Source: an uncultured Bacillota bacterium
GTDB taxonomy: Bacteria > Bacillota_I > Bacilli_A > Erysipelotrichales > Erysipelotrichaceae
DNA length: 10,991 bases
Assembly (NCBI GenBank): GCA_946619805.1
Contig: CAMOMM010000010.1
Span: 1 to 10,991 of the forward strand
Direction: 5' to 3'
Below are positions 6,612 through 10,991 of this stretch, one piece after another. Made by a program: the position numbers and the translations under genes. Under the pieces are notes generated by a model, which did no database searches, was not told where the DNA came from, and saw nothing but the letters and a program-made list of their open reading frames with translations. How positions within the stretch are numbered: position 1 is the first letter of the stretch; each line of letters opens with the position of its first letter.

Positions 6612-7127
6612 ATGAAAGACTGTTTAGAAGTGATCAATACCCGCAGTTCGATCCGCAGGTATAAAGATCAGCCAATTGAAGAAGAAGTATGCAGAACACT
6701 GGTGGAAGCCGGTCTGAAGGCTCCAACCGCTACCAACAGACAGGAGATCCATATCACGGTCGTCGGTAAGGACAACCCGGTTCAGGCTGAGATTCAGCAT
6801 GATCTCAATCCGAATGCTGCCGTATCATTTTTCTATGATGCACCACTGACATTCTATCTGTCCGCAGAAGAGGATTTCAGATGGAGTCCGATTGACGCGG
6901 GTATTGCCGTTGAGAATATTCATCTGGCCGCCAGTGCTTTGGGACTGGGCAGCGTCATTCTGGGATGCATGGAAAGGATACTCAATGGTGAAAAGAAGGC
7001 TGAATATGCTGAAAAGCTGTGCATTCCTGAAGGCTATAAATTCTTTGTGGCCATAGCTGTCGGTTATCCTGATACCGAAAAGGTTCCTCATACCATCAGC
7101 TTTGACAAGGATGTCTCTGTGATCTGA
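6612..7127 (+). CDS. Nitroreductase-family FMN protein (171 aa)
   Basis: This is a cytosolic flavoprotein of the nitroreductase superfamily, whose members use FMN and NAD(P)H to reduce nitro compounds, quinones, flavins or enones; the true substrate is unknown. The N-terminal RSSIRRYKDQPI (11-22) is the conserved FMN-phosphate-contacting Arg/Ser motif. APTATNRQ (38-45) is the second flavin-binding segment. DAGIAVENIHLAASALGLGS (95-114) is the signature central helix and loop, and AVGYP (149-153) is the conserved C-terminal strand. At 171 residues it is a compact member. It lacks the long C-terminal extension of larger nitroreductases, and members of this size usually act as homodimers. Start: ATG at 6612 with GAGG (6600-6603) 8 bases upstream; a nearer upstream ATG at 6598 is out of frame and closes after four codons. 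It is a single-gene unit with its own extended -10 promoter and a terminator just downstream. Confidence 0.9.
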   Translation: MKDCLEVINTRSSIRRYKDQPIEEEVCRTLVEAGLKAPTATNRQEIHITVVGKDNPVQAEIQHDLNPNAAVSFFYDAPLTFYLSAEEDFRWSPIDAGIAVENIHLAASALGLGSVILGCMERILNGEKKAEYAEKLCIPEGYKFFVAIAVGYPDTEKVPHTISFDKDVSVI

Positions 7128-7151
7128 GATACAGATAACTTAAGGTAGATT

Positions 7152-7175
7152 AAAACCGCATTTCCGCGGTTTTTT
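7152..7175. terminator. Terminator between convergent genes, probably bidirectional
   Basis: AAAACCGC (7152-7159) pairs perfectly with GCGGTTTT (7166-7173) around an ATTTCC loop and is followed by a six-T run on the plus strand. On the minus strand the same stem is followed by TTTT, so it can also end the leftward signalling operon, whose last stop codon is only 8 bases away. Confidence 0.85.
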
Positions 7176-7182
7176 ACGTGAT

Positions 7183-8364
7183 TCAGAATACCAGAGAATC
7201 AAGTCTGCTGACTAATTCGTGAATGTGATTTTTGGCGTTTTCAATTTCCTTACGCCCCAGTTCAGTATTGAAGCCGTTTCTTCTGATGGTCCTTCTCATG
7301 ATTCTGGTGTAACCAACCAGTCTGGCCTTATCAGCAATTTCCTGAATTTCTTCTTCCGATCTGCCTTCAAAGTACATGTGGATGGTTTTATTCCAGATCT
7401 CAGTGCCCATTTCATATGGAATGCCCAGGAAATCCATCATGTTGTCATGATTCATTTCACTGTAGCCCTGATATGCATTGAAGATTGAGGCGAATTCGAA
7501 GACCGGATGCCCATGGCACAGGGTATCCATGTCGATCAGTAATGGTTCATCATTCTGCAACATGATGTTTTTAAGATGATAGTCACCGTGGATCATATGC
7601 AGATCATCAGGAACACCGTCAACCAGATCATGCAGCTTCTGATAGTCTTCGGCAGGAATGTATTCACGCAGGAAATCAGCCCAGTTTTTAACAACCGTCT
7701 TCATGTCAGGCATGCTGCCTGGCTTTACTTCAGTGGAATGGATCTCCTTGAGCAGATCAACTGACATGCGGACTACCTTATCCAGAGATTCAGGATCTTT
7801 CTGAATCAGCTTGGCAAATGTCTCGGCATTGATCAGTTCAAAGACGGAACCGTATACCTCACCAACCTTAACCACATCATATGGAATGGCAGTGGGAATG
7901 CCCAGAATCAGGGCTGTTCTGGCCAGTTCTCTTTCTCTTTTGATATCATCAAGAGCGTTTACGTCATGATAGACCTTTAAGACAGTGTCCGGATCGATAC
8001 GGTATACTTTGCCATTAGCTCCCTGACCGATGATCTCACAGCCTTCAATGGAAAGCTGCCTGTAGGCCTTGCGGATCTCCATCATTTCGGTAAAACCGGT
8101 AATGTCAAAGATTTCGTAAACTTCGCTGGAGACATTGATGACCTTAAGTTTCGGATATGATTTCTTCAGACGCAGGATGATACGTAATCCGGCACTGGAG
8201 ATGTATTCCAGATCTGCGGCATCTACAACGATGTTTTCAAAGGTGTTTGCCTTGCGTACAGAAGTTATCTCCCGTTCAACTTCGACAGCATTGTTTGAAT
8301 CAATATGTCCCACTAACCCGATGGTTAACAGGCCGTTTTCGTTTTTTACATTAATCAGTGCCAA
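7183..8364 (-). CDS. STAS domain (RsbV/SpoIIAA-like) fused to an APH/choline-kinase-fold kinase
   Basis: This two-domain protein of about 393 residues is cytosolic. Residues about 3-103 form a STAS anti-sigma-factor-antagonist domain, with GHIDSNN near the start and the YISSAGLRIIL motif, whose serine pair (56-57) sits at the usual phosphorylation site of RsbV/SpoIIAA. Residues about 108-390 are an aminoglycoside/choline kinase-type phosphotransferase: nucleotide loop GQGANGKVY (113-121), lysine in VLKVY (Lys130), catalytic HGDYHLKN (His259, Asp261, Asn266) and the metal-binding LIDMD (Asp278, Asp280). All catalytic residues are present, so it should be an active kinase; its substrate is unknown. 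Start: a TTG at 8364 lies 6 bases after AGGAGG (8376-8371), so I prefer it to the TTG at 8379, which lies inside the ribosome binding site. The gene overlaps the HD gene by 14 bases and is the last of a three-gene operon. The STAS domain is a likely target of the RsbW-like domain encoded by the first gene. Confidence 0.9.
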   Translation of the reverse strand: MALINVKNENGLLTIGLVGHIDSNNAVEVEREITSVRKANTFENIVVDAADLEYISSAGLRIILRLKKSYPKLKVINVSSEVYEIFDITGFTEMMEIRKAYRQLSIEGCEIIGQGANGKVYRIDPDTVLKVYHDVNALDDIKRERELARTALILGIPTAIPYDVVKVGEVYGSVFELINAETFAKLIQKDPESLDKVVRMSVDLLKEIHSTEVKPGSMPDMKTVVKNWADFLREYIPAEDYQKLHDLVDGVPDDLHMIHGDYHLKNIMLQNDEPLLIDMDTLCHGHPVFEFASIFNAYQGYSEMNHDNMMDFLGIPYEMGTEIWNKTIHMYFEGRSEEEIQEIADKARLVGYTRIMRRTIRRNGFNTELGRKEIENAKNHIHELVSRLDSLVF

Positions 8365-8935
8365 TTGGTACCTCCTCAAATATTCTGTCTATCAGGTAAC
8401 AATACTCAATGTAAGCTGCCTTATCGGCCAGTTCAGCGGTATATTCGGCGACCTTGCGGTAATACCACATCTGCATTTTCGGATCTCTCTGATGGAAATC
8501 CTGCCACATGCTGTCACCTTTAATGGCGTGCATGCGGAAGAATGAACGGACATTGGACAGCTTGTCAGACAGCCAGAGGATCTTTATTTCCAGGTCTCGG
8601 GCTGTTCTTAAGACTTCCAGGGATTCTTCCTTGCGGATATACCAGGAATCTTCCGGCAGGATGTCGCGTCTTTTGTTTTCAGTTTCCGACTGTACCAGCA
8701 TGGCGACCTTGACGCCAAATCTGTCAGCAATTTCTTCCAGGGTAACACCGGCATCTTCAACCGTGTCATGCAGTAATGCAGCAACGATAACATCATTGTT
8801 CTCTGTCATTGATGCAGCTATTGTCGCAACTTCCATCGGATGAAGAATAAACGGTGTGGTAGTGCCTTTACGGGTTACTCCGTCATGAGCTTTAAGCGCA
8901 AACATCAGCGCTTCATTAAATAATGTCTGATCCAT
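8351..8935 (-). CDS. RelA/SpoT-type HD hydrolase, stand-alone (194 aa)
   Basis: This cytosolic metal-dependent HD-domain phosphohydrolase resembles the (p)ppGpp-hydrolase half of RelA/SpoT and the small alarmone hydrolases. The characteristic residues are in order: His17 in KAHDGVTRKG with Arg22-Lys23-Gly24, FILHPMEVA with His32, LLHDTVED with the paired His56-Asp57 and Glu60-Asp61, and LSDKLSNVR with Asp124 and Asn128. The length covers the hydrolase only; there is no synthetase, TGS or ACT domain. A pyrophosphohydrolase acting on ppGpp or a related nucleotide is the natural inference, but substrate specificity in this family cannot be read directly. It begins 2 bases after the stop codon of the phosphatase/kinase gene, with only a weak AAGAG site before the ATG, so its translation is probably coupled to that gene. 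Its 3' end overlaps the STAS-kinase gene by 14 bases. The tight packing argues that alarmone or nucleotide turnover belongs to the same signalling unit. Confidence 0.88.
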   Translation of the reverse strand: MDQTLFNEALMFALKAHDGVTRKGTTTPFILHPMEVATIAASMTENNDVIVAALLHDTVEDAGVTLEEIADRFGVKVAMLVQSETENKRRDILPEDSWYIRKEESLEVLRTARDLEIKILWLSDKLSNVRSFFRMHAIKGDSMWQDFHQRDPKMQMWYYRKVAEYTAELADKAAYIEYCYLIDRIFEEVPIGTD

Positions 8936-8937
8936 GT

Positions 8938-10991
8938 TTATATCTCTTTTTTGATTCTGAGAATGTTCTGGCCGTTTCTGTATTCATAGGTAATGTCATC
9001 CATGGTCTTCTTGACCAGGTAGATCCCCAGTCCGCCAATGCTTCTGTCTTCGGCGGAAAGGGTAGTATCAGGATCACTGTGAGAAAGCGGATCATATGGA
9101 ACGCCATTATCAATGAATGTTATGATAACAGCCAACGGGTCATTTTCCACTTCCACTCTTACGGTCGCCGGTCCGGTTTCAGGATGATAGGCATACTTGG
9201 CAATATTGCTGAAGAGCTCGTCAATGGCTACATCGATCTGAGTCTCTGCCCTCATCGGGCAGTTCAGAGCTTCCAGCTTTTCATCCACAAATGCGGTTAC
9301 TGCCGGTATGTTGTCGATTATGGCTTCAACTGTCATTTCATTCATATTACCGCCTCCGTTATAGCGTAATGCCAGCATTGTTATATCGTCGAACTGCGGA
9401 GCTTCTCCGACAAAGGTGTCAATGTCCTGCTTGACATTGGCAATCAGCTGACGGACAGAAGCTGCAGTATCTCTGTTAAGTGAATCCAGCATTCGATCAT
9501 TGCCGAACAGCTGGTTGGAAGTATCAGTGGCCTCAGGGACACCGTCACTGTAGGTAAACAGAACGTCACCCGGGTTCATCTGGATCTCATAAGTATAGTA
9601 TTGAACATCTGACATCCCACCCAATACCAATCCATGTCTGTCCTTCAGCATTTCAAATCTGCCGCCTGCTTTCATCAGACAAGGATATTCATGACCGCCA
9701 TTGGCAGCCAGGATCTTTCCGGTTGAGATCTCCAGGATACCCAGCCATACCGTAACGAACATGTCCAGGGTATTGTTTCTTGTTATGCGGTTGTTGACTC
9801 TGGCAAGGATCTCTGCCGGATCGGTGATTCCTATGGTTGAAAGGTCATTAATGACGATCTTGCAGGCCATCATGAACAGGGAGGCTGGAATACCCTTGCC
9901 GGATACATCAGCTACCACCATGGCCAGATGATCATCATCGATCAGGAAGAAATCATAGAAGTCTCCTCCAACTTCCTTGGCCGGATCAACACTGGCATAG
10001 ATGTCAAAATCCTTAATGTCAGGGTATGGTGGGAAGACGGAAGGCAGGGTACTGCGCTGGATCTGGGCTGCCAGATTAAGTTCAGAGTTTATTCTTTCCT
10101 TTTCCGTAGCAGCTTTGGTCAGATTGACAACGTATTCGCTGATCTGTTTTTCCATGTCGGCAAAGGCATCAGCGAGACTTTCGATTTCATCGTTGGTGTG
10201 AATGCCGAGATTCTGGAAATGGAAGGCGTCAGGCAGACCGTCCTCCTTATCGGCAATATAGTTCTTGGCTGCCTGGTTCATATCTTCAATAGGCTGAACA
10301 ACCTTGTTTTTCAGACGGCGGCTGATAATAAAGAAGACACCCAGGGTCAGAGTTGCCAACAGCAGGATGAACTGAGTCAGGAAAGCCCTGGCATCATCGT
10401 CGACCATGTACATGTCAACTTCCGTCATGACCAAAACGACGGTATCGTCATCTTCAGCTACCTTGGTCCAGCTGGAACAGTAGTAGCCTTCATCATCCTT
10501 GATCAGAATGTAAGGCAGATCAGTATCCCATTGTGTTGAAGCCTGACGGTGAACGACGACATTGGTACGGTCATCAGCGGAAGTCCAGTTGCCGACTGGT
10601 TCGCTGCGGTCGGAACTGTACACGTTTATCAGACGGCGGGACTCTCGGTCAAAAATCGTCAGGCCTATTCTCATTAACTTGTTTTCCTTGGCGATCCTGG
10701 AGAGCGTTATCTGCATGTTTACCAGGTTTCTGTCAATTACCGACGAGTAAAGCAGACGGTATGCCTGGCTGCCCTTGGTCTTGTGAACTTCCTCCGGGGT
10801 GTTTTTGTAGATCTCATAAACATCTTTCCAGTAGTGAAGGGCATCCTGTTCGGTAATGACGATTGCCGATGTTCTGGAAATGTTATTGGCAATGCCGGAA
10901 TATTGGTTATAGACAGCTGTTGAGTACAGATTGAAACCGAAAAGAATAGCTGCTGCACTGAGGACGAGGGAAGCGAGCAGAATGATGGTAA
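8938..10991 (-). CDS. Membrane sensor with HAMP, PP2C/SpoIIE phosphatase and RsbW-like ATPase domain; start outside window
   Basis: This single chain combines sensor, phosphatase and kinase. The frame is open to the window edge (10991) with a hydrophobic segment there (LLASLVLSAAAILFGF, about 10979-10932), so the N-terminus is missing and the ATG at 10716 is internal. In order on the minus strand: first membrane helix; an extracellular region of about 180 residues; second helix (about 10380-10320); HAMP (about 10320-10160); PP2C/SpoIIE domain with metal ligands in GGDFYDF (9969-9949), VADVSGKG (9915-9892), YSDGVPEA (9552-9529) and FDDI (9393-9382); then an HATPase domain with the N-box DELFSNIAKYAY (about 9222-9187), DNGVP (about 9111-9097) and GGLGIYLVKK (9036-9007). 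PP2C proteins of this type dephosphorylate STAS antagonists and RsbW/SpoIIAB ATPases phosphorylate them, so both opposing activities appear to be in one protein. An internal ATG with GGAGG lies at the junction. The HD and STAS-kinase genes follow. Confidence 0.92.
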   Translation of the reverse strand, partial: TIILLASLVLSAAAILFGFNLYSTAVYNQYSGIANNISRTSAIVITEQDALHYWKDVYEIYKNTPEEVHKTKGSQAYRLLYSSVIDRNLVNMQITLSRIAKENKLMRIGLTIFDRESRRLINVYSSDRSEPVGNWTSADDRTNVVVHRQASTQWDTDLPYILIKDDEGYYCSSWTKVAEDDDTVVLVMTEVDMYMVDDDARAFLTQFILLLATLTLGVFFIISRRLKNKVVQPIEDMNQAAKNYIADKEDGLPDAFHFQNLGIHTNDEIESLADAFADMEKQISEYVVNLTKAATEKERINSELNLAAQIQRSTLPSVFPPYPDIKDFDIYASVDPAKEVGGDFYDFFLIDDDHLAMVVADVSGKGIPASLFMMACKIVINDLSTIGITDPAEILARVNNRITRNNTLDMFVTVWLGILEISTGKILAANGGHEYPCLMKAGGRFEMLKDRHGLVLGGMSDVQYYTYEIQMNPGDVLFTYSDGVPEATDTSNQLFGNDRMLDSLNRDTAASVRQLIANVKQDIDTFVGEAPQFDDITMLALRYNGGGNMNEMTVEAIIDNIPAVTAFVDEKLEALNCPMRAETQIDVAIDELFSNIAKYAYHPETGPATVRVEVENDPLAVIITFIDNGVPYDPLSHSDPDTTLSAEDRSIGGLGIYLVKKTMDDITYEYRNGQNILRIKKEI
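9343..9357 (-). promoter_or_regulatory. Possible internal ribosome binding site and ATG for a free RsbW-like domain
   Basis: At the junction of the phosphatase and ATPase domains, GGAGG (9357-9353) precedes an in-frame ATG (9345-9343) by 7 bases. Starting here would give a 135-residue protein, the usual size of RsbW/SpoIIAB. The match arises from a Gly-Gly-Gly linker, so chance is possible. Confidence 0.3.

Noticed and set aside
9928..10539. 203-codon plus-strand ORF opposite the phosphatase gene
   Set aside because: It lies wholly antisense to the HAMP/PP2C region, whose motifs are unmistakable; its translation shows no family and is a shadow frame.
10714..10716. ATG at 10716 as the start of the phosphatase/ATPase protein
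   Set aside because: The frame continues without a stop to the window edge and includes a membrane helix expected for a HAMP sensor, so this Met is internal.

Overview
This 10,991-base window looks like chromosomal DNA from a moderately low-GC Bacillota (Firmicutes). The signs are strong AGGAGG-type ribosome binding sites, sigma-A-like promoters, a short Lys/Leu-rich lipoprotein signal and the protein families present. An Erysipelotrichia-like gut anaerobe is my best guess, but no rRNA or marker gene confirms it. I see no tRNA, rRNA, CRISPR, insertion sequence or phage gene, and no gene-free stretch longer than about 300 bases.

Left block (1-1767, minus strand): a ROK-family sugar kinase, a 72-residue conserved-looking small protein and a short-chain dehydrogenase/reductase that runs off the left edge. 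They are closely spaced and probably co-transcribed. A 182-base divergent promoter region (1768-1949), with a 20-base near-palindrome in the spacer of the rightward promoter, separates them from the next block.

Central block (1950-6348, plus strand): a very large MscS-type channel gene with two extracellular sensor-like regions, followed 16 bases later by an orphan ABC-type substrate-binding lipoprotein, and then a clear intrinsic terminator. An in-frame TAA at 4587-4589 breaks the channel gene exactly in front of the pore domain. The reading frame on the far side is intact for 224 more codons and well conserved, so this is either a recent nonsense mutation or a base-call error.

Middle (6349-7175): a promoter with an inverted repeat, a possible 31-codon ORF, an extended -10 promoter, a small nitroreductase-family flavoprotein and a terminator shared with the convergent genes to its right.

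Right block (7183-10991, minus strand): a tight three-gene signalling operon. The first gene, whose start lies beyond the right edge, is a membrane-anchored sensor with HAMP, a PP2C/SpoIIE phosphatase and a C-terminal RsbW-like histidine-kinase-type ATPase in one chain. The second is a stand-alone RelA/SpoT-type HD hydrolase. The third is a STAS domain (RsbV-like antagonist) fused to an aminoglycoside/choline-kinase-fold phosphotransferase. Together they supply phosphatase, kinase and antagonist of a partner-switching pathway, plus a probable alarmone hydrolase and a second kinase, with no sigma factor in view. This operon is the most promising candidate for a little-described system here.
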